Origin: Pseudocalidococcus sp964653145 | GTDB lineage: Bacteria > Cyanobacteriota > Cyanobacteriia > Thermosynechococcales > Thermosynechococcaceae | Assembly (NCBI GenBank): GCA_964653145.1 | Contig: CAZZCG010000010.1 | Span: 1 to 64,000, forward strand | DNA length: 64,000 nt | Reading direction: 5' to 3' | In this document: positions 25,170 to 34,615 of the stretch, in pieces | Numbering within the stretch: the first letter of the stretch is position 1 | Layout: each line of letters opens with the position of its first letter | Translations under genes and position numbers: made by a program | Notes under the pieces: generated by a model | Database searches by the model: none | Seen by the model: only the letters and a program-made list of their open reading frames with translations | What the model was told of the DNA's origin: nothing

Positions 25170-27692
25170 TTAGCTGTCCTCTGTCACCGTGAACGTATCC
25201 ACCGAGGCCTGGAGTTTTTGCGCCACCGCCACGGTTTCTTCTAAGGACTCAGAAATGTGCCGCGATTTATCAGACATCCCCTCCGAGACCTTGGCAATAT
25301 CTTTCATCAGGGTATTGACGGTGGTTGAAGTCCGGGTTTGGGTCACAGTGGTTTCGGAAATGGATTGCACCAGTTCATCAATGGCCTGGGAGACTGTCAC
25401 AATTTCTTCCAGGTTTTTCTTGGCTTCTTCCACCAACTGGGTTCCGGTCACCACCTGACTGGTTCCAGTTTCCATCGCCGTGACGACCTCGTTGGTTTCC
25501 TGTTGGATCGCCTCGACAATTTGCTCAATTTCTTTCGTTGCCGCAGCAGATCGGGCCGCCAATTCCCCAACTTCTTCTGCAACCACAGCAAACCCCCGCC
25601 CTTCTTCCCCGGCTCGAGCAGCCTCAATACTGGCATTGATCGCAAGCAGGTTGGTTTGGAGGGCAATTTGGTTAATCAAGGAAATCACTTTCGAAATCTG
25701 TTGGGACGATTCACCCAAGCGTTTGACCTTTTTCGCGGTTTCCGCCACCGTTTCCCGCAGACTGAGAATACTTTGCACCGTATCGTCCATCGTTTTGCCG
25801 CTGGTTTGAGCCGTTTCCGAGGCTTTCCGAGCCACTTCTGCCGCTTGGTTTGCGGTATCCGCCACGGATTGGATTGAGCTGGACATTTCCTCAATTGCGC
25901 TCAACATTCGGTTAATTTTCTTGGCCTGGCGTAACGAGTCATCCGCTAGTTGGCGCATCGCTGTTTCGTCTTCATTCAGGGCCTGGTTCACTTGGGCTGT
26001 TGAATCTTTCACCTGCAAGACCACTTCCCGCAAGCTTTCGATTAAGGAGTTGAAAATGTCTGCCACCGTGCCGATTTCCCCAGCCGTGATGTCGGCCCGG
26101 ACTGTTAGATCCCCTTGGGAGGCAGCTTCCACTTCGCTGAGGAGGTTAATCAGTTGCATTTGAATGCTTTCCCGCCGTTGTTGCTGCTCTTGGGCGAGTT
26201 CTTCAGCTTTTTTCAGAGCCAGTTCAGTTTTTTGAACAAAATTAGCCCGCTCCCAAACCAGGCCTGCTTGGGTAGCTAACTGACTCAGAAAATCAATCTC
26301 AGACTGCTGCCAGTTCCGGGGCCCCGAACATTGATGGGCAATTAAGAGTGCCACCAATTTTTGCTCCACCAGCATCGGTGTGACCAAGTTGGCCCGGACT
26401 TTTAGGGGTGAAAGTTGCTTGAGGTGACAGGGGGTTAATCCAGCATTGAGAATATCGGGGGTGGCTTGGACGCGCCCTTGTGTATAGGCTTTCACCCAAT
26501 TTTGGCGGAAACAGGGGTCATCAATGATGTTGTCAAGGGCGGCGGGCCAGGCCGGATCTACGGATTCGGCAATCACGGTGCCGACATAATCTGCATCAAA
26601 CTGGTAGACAATCACCCGATCCACCCCCAAGGCCTGGCGCGCCATCGTCACCAGAGTATTGAGAATGTCGGGTTCTGTAGTTTCGGCGGCAATTTTGAGC
26701 GTAATATCCCGAATTTGTTGAGCCCGGCGGTTTTCTTCTTCCTGCTGGCGACGGTTGGCTGCGGTGATGGTGACAAGGCTTTGCATCTGTTCTGCCAGGC
26801 CATTGATCTGAGTCCCTAAGCCGCTAATCTCATCGTTGCCAGTAATTTCGGCCCTGGTGCCTAAATCTCCAGATTGAATCTGACGCAGGGCCTGGTTCAA
26901 CCCTGAGACCCGAGCAGTTTCTTTTTTCGCCAAAGCATATGAGATTCTCCCCACGGCCAAAATCGTCAGCCCCAGGCCGCCCCAGAATGTCCACAGGAGT
27001 GAATCTTGACCGGCTAAAACTTGGGATTTATCGCGAGTGAGGAGAACTTGCCACTGGTCTGGGCTATTGGGAATTGGGGCCAGAGCGATGAGTTGCTGTT
27101 GGTTGGCCAGGCGACTAAACGTGGTTCCTCCGCCTTGGACTTGACTGAGGTTTAGAAAAAGGGTGCTGGCATTTTGACCCACGGTTTCAGGAATTGAGGA
27201 CATCGCAATCGTCCCAGCCCCATCCAAGACAAAAAAGTTACCGCCATTATTCGTAAAGGTACGGGCAAAGCTAATCAGTTGCGGATTTTCAACCAGGCCC
27301 CGGCGACTATTCATACTCTCTTGCATTAGAAGTTGCCATTGATTGGCCGCGCTCTGAGCCTGGGTCAGTTGGGATTGTCGCGCCTGTTGGATTAAGTTCT
27401 GACTCGCCACTGTGTAGGAAACCAGGCCAACGCCAATTACGGGAATCATCCCCAGCACCAAGCCCAGGAGAGTATATTTCAGGGTTAAACTGCCCGGTTT
27501 TGTCGGTTTAGAACTGGGTTGAGGCTTGTTGGCCTGGGGTGGTTTAGCCGTGCTCTCTGAGGGAATCACCTGACCGCTGCCGTTAGCCATACCATTACTC
27601 GGGGTCTCGGGTGTTTCATCAACGTAGGCATTTACCACCGATTGGGGCAGTTTGGGCGGTTGCATGGCTTGGGGGCGTTGGGACGTGGTCAT
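25170..27692 (-). CDS. pixJ: Phototaxis receptor with DXCF cyanobacteriochrome-type GAF (PixJ-like)
   Basis: 840-residue methyl-accepting chemotaxis protein. A proline-rich cytoplasmic N-terminus is followed by membrane helices near residues 72-95 and 232-255, a periplasmic sensor region between them, a HAMP domain, a GAF domain (about 330-485), a second HAMP-like segment and a long signalling coiled coil with the hairpin tip LAINASIEAARAGEEGRGFA. The GAF domain has DPCF (C394) and TPCH (C422), 28 residues apart, the pattern of DXCF-type cyanobacteriochromes that bind a bilin and sense blue and green light. PilJ-type receptors share the layout, so the exact receptor class should be held loosely. 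Confidence 0.85.
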   Translation of the reverse strand: MTTSQRPQAMQPPKLPQSVVNAYVDETPETPSNGMANGSGQVIPSESTAKPPQANKPQPSSKPTKPGSLTLKYTLLGLVLGMIPVIGVGLVSYTVASQNLIQQARQSQLTQAQSAANQWQLLMQESMNSRRGLVENPQLISFARTFTNNGGNFFVLDGAGTIAMSSIPETVGQNASTLFLNLSQVQGGGTTFSRLANQQQLIALAPIPNSPDQWQVLLTRDKSQVLAGQDSLLWTFWGGLGLTILAVGRISYALAKKETARVSGLNQALRQIQSGDLGTRAEITGNDEISGLGTQINGLAEQMQSLVTITAANRRQQEEENRRAQQIRDITLKIAAETTEPDILNTLVTMARQALGVDRVIVYQFDADYVGTVIAESVDPAWPAALDNIIDDPCFRQNWVKAYTQGRVQATPDILNAGLTPCHLKQLSPLKVRANLVTPMLVEQKLVALLIAHQCSGPRNWQQSEIDFLSQLATQAGLVWERANFVQKTELALKKAEELAQEQQQRRESIQMQLINLLSEVEAASQGDLTVRADITAGEIGTVADIFNSLIESLREVVLQVKDSTAQVNQALNEDETAMRQLADDSLRQAKKINRMLSAIEEMSSSIQSVADTANQAAEVARKASETAQTSGKTMDDTVQSILSLRETVAETAKKVKRLGESSQQISKVISLINQIALQTNLLAINASIEAARAGEEGRGFAVVAEEVGELAARSAAATKEIEQIVEAIQQETNEVVTAMETGTSQVVTGTQLVEEAKKNLEEIVTVSQAIDELVQSISETTVTQTRTSTTVNTLMKDIAKVSEGMSDKSRHISESLEETVAVAQKLQASVDTFTVTEDS

Positions 27693-27734
27693 AGGGATTC
27701 CTAGTCAGAATAAAAATTGATTGTTCAAGTGAAT

Positions 27735-28277
27735 TTAGTGAGGGGTGGAGTCCAACAGGGCCTGGATAATCGCTTCTGCGGCTAACACTAAAAGGACTTC
27801 TTGATGATGCAAACAACAACCGCGCAAATAGGGAATTAAGCCCGCTGCCACCGTTCCTACCGGAGATTGAATCGCCTCAGACTTTAAGCGCACCAGTCCC
27901 CGAATTTCTCGCATGGCCAGGCCAAGGGGTTTCTCCCCAGCGGGTCGGATAATGGCTACGGTCAACTGGGGAACATTGAGTTCTAAAGCGGGTAATCCCA
28001 ACAGGAGCGGTAAATCAATCACCCAAATCACTCGGTTGCGATGATTTAAGAGCCCCAGCACCACCTCTGGCATATTTGGCATTACAGTGAGTTTTTGGCC
28101 TGGAACCACTAAAACCTCTTGGATATCATCCGTCGCTAAAACCGCAGTGGTATCTAGGGTGAGTTGTAACCGCAGGTAGGGGTCTCCCAGGCGAGGTTGA
28201 AAGCGCTTTTCTCCTAGACCTGCCAGTAAATCCAAGCTTTCCAATGCTTCAGTTGTAATGTTTCCTCCGGTTTGCAT
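27735..28277 (-). CDS. pixI: CheW-like adaptor (PixI-like)
   Basis: 180 residues with a CheW domain (GDPYLRLQLTLDTTAVLATD, EVVLGLLNHRNRVIWVIDLP). It should link the receptor PixJ to the kinase PixL. It begins 22 bases after the pixH stop, and pixJ starts 42 bases beyond it. The position between the CheY-like and receptor genes is the classical pix/pil order. Confidence 0.85.
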   Translation of the reverse strand: MQTGGNITTEALESLDLLAGLGEKRFQPRLGDPYLRLQLTLDTTAVLATDDIQEVLVVPGQKLTVMPNMPEVVLGLLNHRNRVIWVIDLPLLLGLPALELNVPQLTVAIIRPAGEKPLGLAMREIRGLVRLKSEAIQSPVGTVAAGLIPYLRGCCLHHQEVLLVLAAEAIIQALLDSTPH

Positions 28278-28299
28278 GAGTCTTGACCAACTTCTCCGT

Positions 28300-28659
28300 T
28301 TAGGTGACTGACTTTACTGCCTTAACAATGTCATCCCGATTAAAAGGTTTCGTGACATAGGCATCAGCCCCTTGTTTCATCGCCCAGAGCCGATCCAGTT
28401 CTTGATTTTTTGAGCTACAAACAATAATCGGTAATTTCTCAGTTCCGGGATTTTTCTTGAGACTACGACATAGTTCAAACCCGCTCATTCCCGGCATGAC
28501 CACATCCGTAATCACCACATCCGGCTTCAGTTGGCTGGCTTTATCCAGTGCTTCCTTAGCATCACTGGCATTGATCACGGAGTAACCACTTTCCTTGAGA
28601 TAGGTGTTAATTAACTCCATCTCAGAGGGGGTATCTTCCACCACTAAAACCGTACTCAT
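28300..28659 (-). CDS. pixH: CheY-like response regulator (PixH-like)
   Basis: 119-residue single receiver domain. Acidic pocket VVEDT, phosphoacceptor D52 in VVITDVVMPGMSG, and the conserved lysine in TKPF near the C-terminus are all present. There is no output domain, so it probably acts by binding a pilus motor protein or as a phosphate sink. Second gene of the operon. Confidence 0.9.
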   Translation of the reverse strand: MSTVLVVEDTPSEMELINTYLKESGYSVINASDAKEALDKASQLKPDVVITDVVMPGMSGFELCRSLKKNPGTEKLPIIVCSSKNQELDRLWAMKQGADAYVTKPFNRDDIVKAVKSVT

Positions 28660-28724
28660 TACCGCAACCTCAAAAATTAGAAACTAAAAATGTAAATTAA
28701 ATAATTAACCCAAGGTTCAACATC

Positions 28725-29933
28725 TCAACTGAGATACTGAAAAACCATTTTCAACAGCTCTGATTGGGTAAAAGGCTTAGTCATGTAATCTGTAGCTCCC
28801 ACTAGCTTGGCTTTAGCCCGATCAATCAACCCCGTATTCCCAGTGACCATGATGATTGGCGTAGTTTTGAATTGCGCATGGTTGCGAATCACCTTACAGA
28901 ACTTGTAGCCATCAATATTTGGCATTCCAACATCGAGCAAAATTAAATCCGGTTGAATCCGCATCACCTCCATCAGGGCTTTCACTGAGTCATTCAAAGT
29001 CGTTACGGTAAAGGTTTCATCGGCCAAAAAGCGACTCAGTTCCTGAAGCATGGCTGGACTGTCATCAATACAAACAATTTTGAATTGCTTTTGGCTGTTG
29101 AAGCCGGGAATTGTGAACTTACTCAGGTCCCCAGATTCTTCCGCAATGGATTCAAGATGACTAATGGTTCTAGCTTCAATCCGGGGCAGTAAATCAAAGG
29201 GAGGTTGGGGTTCCCGCAGAAAAATCGTCCCATCTTGAATATAGGGATAAAGACTTTTGACCAGCTTCAATTCGTCCTGATTGGTTAAGACCGCTAAATG
29301 TCGGAAACTATAGCCTTTTAATAAATTTCCTAAGCGTTGTTGCTGTTGTGAACTCAGTCGTTGATGCCCCCGTGTTTGGGTAAAGAGGTAGGGACGTTGA
29401 AATGGAGAGCTAATTTTGTCTCGAAACTGTCGCCATTGATTGACATTAGATTCGGTACGCTGGAGCAGTTGAGCTAGAGATAAACTTGTCAAAATTGGCA
29501 TCGAAGGAAAGTTGACCAGTTCATGTTTTCCATCTTTCACACGCAAAAAAGACTCTAATACTTCCACCGCTAAATTGTGAATCAGTAACCCCACTTGGGC
29601 CGGATTGATATAGCCGGATTTGTTTAACCAGCAAATGGCTTCATAACTGGCAGTAGAAGTATTCAGAGCCTCAAAATTCGTCCGGGCCTGGGTTCTAACT
29701 TCTCGGGTTAGACTGGGAATATCCGCACTGAGTCGACGTAAATGACGTTCAAGGCGATCAAAGGGTTCAACACTATGGGTGGCAAAAAACAAATGCCCGG
29801 CCTGGAAATAAAACGACCACGTTACAGCCCGACTGGTAACTAATAAACAACCCGAACTGCCTGAATCTAAAAGTTGTTGCAGTAAACTTTGGGGTTGCAA
29901 TGCCGTTGAATTCATTGGAATGGACTGTACCAT
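28725..29933 (-). CDS. pixG: PATAN (DUF4388) - receiver response regulator (PixG-like)
   Basis: About 403 residues from ATG 29933; a TTG further up at 29999 is unlikely. The N-terminal part (GSSGCLLVTSRAVTWSFYF and on) is a PATAN/DUF4388 domain as in PatA and PixG. Residues after about 280 form a receiver (IVCIDDSPAMLQELSRFL, phosphoacceptor in LILLDVGMPNIDG, KPFTQSE). PATAN proteins are known to interact with type IV pilus motors and steer phototaxis. It is the first gene of the operon; the AT-rich DNA beyond 29933 should hold the promoter. Confidence 0.87.
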   Translation of the reverse strand: MVQSIPMNSTALQPQSLLQQLLDSGSSGCLLVTSRAVTWSFYFQAGHLFFATHSVEPFDRLERHLRRLSADIPSLTREVRTQARTNFEALNTSTASYEAICWLNKSGYINPAQVGLLIHNLAVEVLESFLRVKDGKHELVNFPSMPILTSLSLAQLLQRTESNVNQWRQFRDKISSPFQRPYLFTQTRGHQRLSSQQQQRLGNLLKGYSFRHLAVLTNQDELKLVKSLYPYIQDGTIFLREPQPPFDLLPRIEARTISHLESIAEESGDLSKFTIPGFNSQKQFKIVCIDDSPAMLQELSRFLADETFTVTTLNDSVKALMEVMRIQPDLILLDVGMPNIDGYKFCKVIRNHAQFKTTPIIMVTGNTGLIDRAKAKLVGATDYMTKPFTQSELLKMVFQYLS

Positions 29934-29999
29934 CAGAACACCTACACCAGGACAAAAATCTAACTCAACATGGGAAAAAAGGCCCTCTAGTCTTAACAA

Positions 30000-30353
30000 C
30001 TAGAGCGCAAATATAATGAAGTTCCCCCTACATTGAAGATATTTTTGTTGTCACCATTTATTAAACAACAGTCAACATAAAACACAAATAGTGATCAACC
30101 ACTAATCCCCCAATTAAACATGATTGAGCAACTGATTCTTAGAGAAAATCAATAAGTCATACACAATGAGCGATTAACTTAATCAACAAGAAACTATTAA
30201 GAAAATCTAAACTCACTACTAAATTTATCACGACTGAACCTCACTGAATCTCAGACTCTTAACGAATCTTTATATTGATTAAACTTTCGAGATGATTCAG
30301 CAAATTTTCTTAATTATTTTCGAGTAAAGATTCGCTATCCTAGTCATGGCGCG
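30000..30353. other. AT-rich region upstream of the pix-type operon
   Basis: About 350 AT-rich bases lie between the operon start and the ferredoxin stop. No ORF or RNA gene was recognised. The promoter for the operon must be here, but no element is clear enough to place. Confidence 0.4.
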
Positions 30354-30680
30354 TTAATAACCGAGATTGAGCAGCGTATCTTCCTGATGAGTCTGGATCA
30401 CGCAATCGGAAGTGGGATAAGCGGCACAGAGCAGGGCAAATCCAGCCTTGAGCTCATGCTCCTTAAGAAAACTGTGATCTGATTGATCCAATGTCCCACT
30501 GAGAATTCGCCCCGCACAGGTGACACACGCCCCAGCCCGACAAGAGTAGGGAATTTCAATACCCTGAGCCTCGGCCTCATCCAAAATATACTCATCCGCC
30601 GGTACCTTAATTGTTTTCCGAAGCCCCAAGCCTTCATTCACTAATGTGACGTTATAAACCCGATTGTGCTCCCGTTTCAT
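30354..30680 (-). CDS. [2Fe-2S] plant-type ferredoxin
   Basis: 108-residue electron carrier. Cluster ligands follow the plant-type spacing C-x4-C-x2-C-x29-C (SCRAGACVTC, then LLC). The N-terminus is about ten residues longer than in the main photosynthetic ferredoxin, and the protein differs from PetF in several places, so this may be an accessory ferredoxin. It could serve enzymes such as the sulfite reductase or the alkane-forming oxygenase in this window, but the sequence does not show which. Confidence 0.9.
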   Translation of the reverse strand: MKREHNRVYNVTLVNEGLGLRKTIKVPADEYILDEAEAQGIEIPYSCRAGACVTCAGRILSGTLDQSDHSFLKEHELKAGFALLCAAYPTSDCVIQTHQEDTLLNLGY

Positions 30681-31002
30681 ATTTCCCCCTTTGAGATAAC
30701 ACAGTAAGTTGCTTTGAAATCAAGAGAAGACACTAGCTAAATAGCTAATTAATCTAAATCATCCACAGCAAGGTGTTGTAAAGCTAAACAATGAAGCTTA
30801 AAATTTTCCAAATAATGATCGGAAATTAGTAGCAACTCGAGAGAAAGAGTAAACTAACCCTCAGTCCATAACTTATTTGACTTTACAGATTCCAGTCCCA
30901 CAGCGGAGCGAGTTGTTCATGAAAACCTGATATTTTTTTACCTAACTTAGTAATCAGAAATATATTAAGATGATAGAATAATTAGCTGAGAACTGTTAAT
31001 CT
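30681..31002. other. Intergenic region upstream of ferredoxin
   Basis: About 320 AT-rich bases; it should hold the ferredoxin promoter. No gene or clear regulatory motif was recognised. The alanine racemase remnant begins immediately after it. Confidence 0.4.
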
Positions 31003-31545
31003 TTAATCTCCAGGAACTTCCAGCAGCCAATGCTTAAAGCCACAATGAATTTCCCAGGAGATTGTTCCTAATGTTTGGGCCCAATCATCGGCAGTAATTG
31101 CGGACTCACCATCATCTCCCAAGAGTGTCACAACGTCTCCCCTTCTGCAACTCCGGTAACTCAGAAAAGACAATCATTCAGTTGATCCATCGTTATCGCC
31201 CCAATCTGCTGGACTTCATTACCCTTGACTGAGACCGACAACTTTATTGGGGAGGCGACGTAGGACACCATCGACATTACCAATCCCCACCTCTGTAGTT
31301 TGCACCGGCCTGGATGCAACAAACTGGTGACAATAGCTGACCCCTGTCCCATGTTCTAAATGTTTAATCAAAGTAATTCAGGCCCAGACTCATAGGACAG
31401 GTCGGAGTAACACAAGATTTCGCAAATGAGTTGTAGGCTATAAACAAGAGAGAGACAGGCCAACTCAGACTAAATTGTCACGAAACTTTGGTGGTAGCAA
31501 GGTGGCAGCAGAATTGACTCATTGAAGGCGGGGAATAGGGATAGT
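31003..31545 (-). pseudogene. alr: Alanine racemase pseudogene, 3' half only
   Basis: Minus-strand translation in three frames gives a string of alanine racemase segments in the right order: VNSAATLLP, RDNLV then VGLSL, LRPVL, ITLIKHLEHGTGVSY, TTEVGIGNVDGVLRRLPNKV, AITMDQL, GDVVTLLGDDGESAIT, and ISWEIHCGFKH, ending at TAA 31003-31005. These are joined by at least four in-frame stops and at least two frameshifts, so the gene is dead. The part encoding the PLP-lysine half is missing. Its 5' edge abuts the sbcC-derived fragment at 31553. Alanine racemase makes D-alanine for peptidoglycan, so a working copy should exist elsewhere. Confidence 0.85.
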
Positions 31546-31552
31546 CTAGCCC

Positions 31553-31685
31553 TGGAGGTGCTGCCGTTGTTGCTCCCAGGCCCTGAGTTGCTCCTCTAGG
31601 GTTTGCAGTTGGGCTTCAGAGCTGTGTTAGTCAACCGAATTTGGCCTGGGGTGGGGGGATCAGATTTTCTTTACCGTACCACAGG
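31553..31685 (+). pseudogene. Rearranged fragment of the sbcC-like gene and its upstream DNA
   Basis: 31553-31618 matches 20674-20739 (two mismatches) and 31619-31685 matches 21391-21458 (about five mismatches, one indel). The fragment is therefore a copy of the sbcC-like locus with 651 internal bases removed, including the start codon and the Walker A region. Orientation is the same as the source, so the two form imperfect direct repeats about 10 kb apart, flanking the whole pix-type operon and ferredoxin. Confidence 0.85.
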
Positions 31686-31939
31686 TGTCCCCGACAACAT
31701 TGGCATGTTTTCCAGGCCCAGTTTTACAACTTAAGATGTGACCAAGGACTGGTGAGAAGCGGCATGGGCGCTCTGTCTGGTAATCACCATCAAAACACAG
31801 GTAAATTCAACCAACTGACTAACTTAAAGGTTGCAATTTAGAGGTTGTTTTTTGAAAAAAATAGCATCTGAATATAACTTAACTACCCACAAAGGAGGAA
31901 AATGGGTTTTATCTAGTCGCTGAAGTTAATGGGGCAAAA
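31686..31939. other. Unassigned region, possibly decayed coding
   Basis: Minus-strand frames contain peptide-like pieces (for example IYLCFDGDYQTERP followed by VLGHILSCKTGPGK), interrupted by stops. No family was recognised. It may be another piece of the same degraded locus. Confidence 0.3.
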
Positions 31940-32518
31940 CTATTCTTTGACGGGGCGGACTGCCTGGCGCGAAAACCCATGCTCTTTGAGTTCTTTTTGC
32001 AGCATTAACGCATTTTCCACCCGATCCACAAACATTACCCCGGTCAAGTGATCAATTTCGTGGAGGATCGCCCTGGCTAGGAGTTCTGTGGCATATAGTA
32101 ACTGGGGACGACCCAATTCGTCTTTGTAGGACACTTCAATCATTACAGGTCGTTTAACATCCAAATAGACACCGGGAATGCTTAAACACCCTTCCTCCGC
32201 AACCTCAACCTCATCACTGACATCTTTGACCACAGGGTTAATGAGAATTAGAGGAGGGTTGGCCGCTTCATCAGGATTAATATCGACCACAATGAGTTGT
32301 TTGTTAATTCCCACCTGAGGGGCTGCCAGGCCAATGCCAGCTGAGCTATACATGGTCTGCAACATTTTCCGGGCCAGTTGTCGAGTTTCATCGTTGACCT
32401 GGGTAATCCGTTTTGAGCCTTGCCGGAGTACTTTATCCCCCAGATAGTGGAGTTGGAGGGGCGGGTTTTTCAGCTTTTCTTTTGCTACAGCAATTGGGGA
32501 GGTTGTCAGGCTGGCCAT
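31940..32518 (-). CDS. def: Peptide deformylase
   Basis: Metal-dependent enzyme that removes the formyl group from the N-terminal methionine of new proteins. 192 residues. All three signature motifs are present: GIGLAAPQVG, EEGCLSIPG with the metal-binding cysteine, and HEIDHLTG with two metal-binding histidines and the catalytic glutamate. The N-terminal 15 residues form a short extension. It is divergent from the glycosyltransferase at 32659. Confidence 0.96.
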   Translation of the reverse strand: MASLTTSPIAVAKEKLKNPPLQLHYLGDKVLRQGSKRITQVNDETRQLARKMLQTMYSSAGIGLAAPQVGINKQLIVVDINPDEAANPPLILINPVVKDVSDEVEVAEEGCLSIPGVYLDVKRPVMIEVSYKDELGRPQLLYATELLARAILHEIDHLTGVMFVDRVENALMLQKELKEHGFSRQAVRPVKE

Positions 32519-32658
32519 GGAGAATAGTTAAAAATTATTCAAGAGACTTAATATAATTCTATCCTACTGTTTTCCCCCGTCACTGGCCTGGAAAGGAGTT
32601 TTCACGTTCCCCAGTTTGCTATTGACCTCTCCCTAGTTTGTCCCACGTTTCCTTTCCT

Positions 32659-33969
32659 ATGGTTATTGCTGCCCCTGCATCTGTTCCCGGCACCCCAGGC
32701 CCAAAACCCTTATCCGTAGGCATTTTTGTTTGCTTGGAATGGCTTCCCCAGGCCGGTGGTCATGTCAAATGTTGGGAACGCTATGCCCAGGCCGCGGCGG
32801 AGTTTCCAGAATGGGTTGATGTCACCGTCTATTTTCTTGGGGAATCTGAAACGGTCATTCCCATTGCCCCCAACGTCCGCTATCACCTGTTACCGCCGCA
32901 ACTCAGCACTAAGCAATTTAAGTTTTTACAGCAAGGGGCTGGGGATACGGATCTATGGCCCACCCATGGTCGTCTTGCCCAACTTTTGCCGCAACACGAT
33001 GTTTTCCAAACCACCGATACCTTTAGCTTTGCCCAAACCGTGCGTCGCCATTGCCAAAAAACGGGTCAGCCGCTTCTTACCTGCTTAAATACAGATCTTC
33101 CCCTGTTTACGACGGTATATTCTCGAGAAATTTTGCAACGAGTTTTAGGTGACACCGGAGTACCTGGGGCTCTGCGCCAATTTCTCCTCGACCGAATTCA
33201 ATTTGATCAGCGCTTGGGGGACAATGCCCGAAAAAAGTTAAAGCGCTTTACCCAGGCCTGTGACCGGGTTTTAGTCTCTCGACAAGCGGATTACGACTGG
33301 TTAACCAATTTTTTGCCCCCAGATCGGATCAGTTGGTTTCGTCTCGGCTTGGATCGGGAGTTGTTTCATCCGAGTCGCAGGCATCCTGAGCAATTTCGTA
33401 AAGCCTTCCATCTTCCCCCTGATGTGCCTGTGTTACTTTTTGTTGGCCGCATTGATGCTAGTAAACAGGTGCTGCTGATGGCCAAGGCGGCCCGAGTTCT
33501 TTTAGACTTGGGGTTTGATTTACATGTATTCATGGCCGGCAGTGGCGGGCAAATGGCGGCGGTTCGGGAGTTACTAGGCGATCGAGTGACGATGCCAGGG
33601 GTTTTATCCCAGGAAGCCTTGGCTCAGGTCTATGCCAGTAGTGATATTTTTGTGTTTCCCTCTGAGTCTGAAACCGGCCCCAATGTTGTGGTTGAAGCCC
33701 GGGCAGCTGGTTTACCCGTGGTTATTTCTGGCTTTGATAATGGAGCGCGTTTTATTCATCAATCTGGGGAGGATGGTGTTGTTGTTCACAGTCGAGAACC
33801 CCAGGCCTGGGCCGAGGCAATTTTACCCCTTCTCAAGAATCCCAGCCAGCGTCAAGAAATGGGAAATAAAGCCCATCAAATTACGGCCATGACCTATTTA
33901 ACTTGGCAGGAAACATTTAAGCAGGACATTCTCGGGGCCTGGTATCAGGTTTATGCTAAGAGAGGATAG
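32659..33969 (+). CDS. Glycosyltransferase family 4 (GT-B) protein
   Basis: About 436 residues from ATG 32659, with an in-frame TTG at 32638 as an alternative. Two Rossmann-like halves: the N-terminal acceptor side has LEWLPQAGGHVKCWERYA, and the C-terminal donor side has LLFVGRIDASKQVLLMAKA and the E-x7-E-like SESETGPNVVVEARAAGLPV. This is the retaining sugar transferase pattern of GT4. Likely works on cell-surface polysaccharide or glycolipid; donor and acceptor are unknown. Confidence 0.87.
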   Translation: MVIAAPASVPGTPGPKPLSVGIFVCLEWLPQAGGHVKCWERYAQAAAEFPEWVDVTVYFLGESETVIPIAPNVRYHLLPPQLSTKQFKFLQQGAGDTDLWPTHGRLAQLLPQHDVFQTTDTFSFAQTVRRHCQKTGQPLLTCLNTDLPLFTTVYSREILQRVLGDTGVPGALRQFLLDRIQFDQRLGDNARKKLKRFTQACDRVLVSRQADYDWLTNFLPPDRISWFRLGLDRELFHPSRRHPEQFRKAFHLPPDVPVLLFVGRIDASKQVLLMAKAARVLLDLGFDLHVFMAGSGGQMAAVRELLGDRVTMPGVLSQEALAQVYASSDIFVFPSESETGPNVVVEARAAGLPVVISGFDNGARFIHQSGEDGVVVHSREPQAWAEAILPLLKNPSQRQEMGNKAHQITAMTYLTWQETFKQDILGAWYQVYAKRG

Positions 33970-34003
33970 CCCTCATTCATTCAAAAGACATCTATGTTGT
34001 GCC

Positions 34004-34492
34004 ATGACTCAATCCAACCTCACCAATCTCTATGATCAAGATTTCCAAAAGTGGCTGGAAGAAACAACAAATTACCTAAAACATCAGGAGTTTCAAGCAC
34101 TTGATATTTCACATTTAATTGAGGAACTAAATGATTTGGGTAACTCTAGCAAACTCGCACTAGAGAGCAATTTAACTATTCTCCTTGCCCATCTTTTAAA
34201 ACTGACTGTTCAATTCGAGGTTCCTGATACGATGAAATACAGTTGGTATGAATCTATCGACGAACATCGTCAGCGAGTAAAAAAACAACTATCTAAAAGT
34301 CCTTCCTTAAAATCCTATTGGCAGAAAGCCATTCTAGAAGCCTACCCTGATGCACGAAAATTAGCGATAAAGGAAGGCCGGCGAGCAAAATTTGGGATCA
34401 CAATTCCACCGGAAACTGCTTACCCAGAACAATGTCCATTTTCACAACTGCAAATTTTAGATGATGAGTTTTATGGGGGGGTAAACCTCTAA
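34004..34492 (+). CDS. DUF29 family protein
   Basis: About 162 residues from ATG 34004; a longer frame would start inside the preceding gene at 33953. It has the family opening LYDQDFQKWLEETTNYLKHQ and LIEELNDLGNSSKLALESNL, then SPSLKSYW and AYPDARKLAIKEG. DUF29 proteins are all-helical, numerous in cyanobacteria and often present in many copies. Function is not established. Confidence 0.85.
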   Translation: MTQSNLTNLYDQDFQKWLEETTNYLKHQEFQALDISHLIEELNDLGNSSKLALESNLTILLAHLLKLTVQFEVPDTMKYSWYESIDEHRQRVKKQLSKSPSLKSYWQKAILEAYPDARKLAIKEGRRAKFGITIPPETAYPEQCPFSQLQILDDEFYGGVNL

Positions 34493-34615
34493 CACCCTTG
34501 TTCTACGGGAGAGTTCCAGGCTGTGTACCTAATTTTATCGCAGCCCAAAATACCCAGAACTATCCCAAAGAGCATCAAGTTTAACTTGTTAATGATCAGG
34601 TATATTTCATAAACC

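Noticed and set aside
31641..31841. Plus-strand 66-codon frame
   Set aside because: It starts within the rearranged sbcC-derived fragment and continues into degraded sequence; no family match and no start signals.
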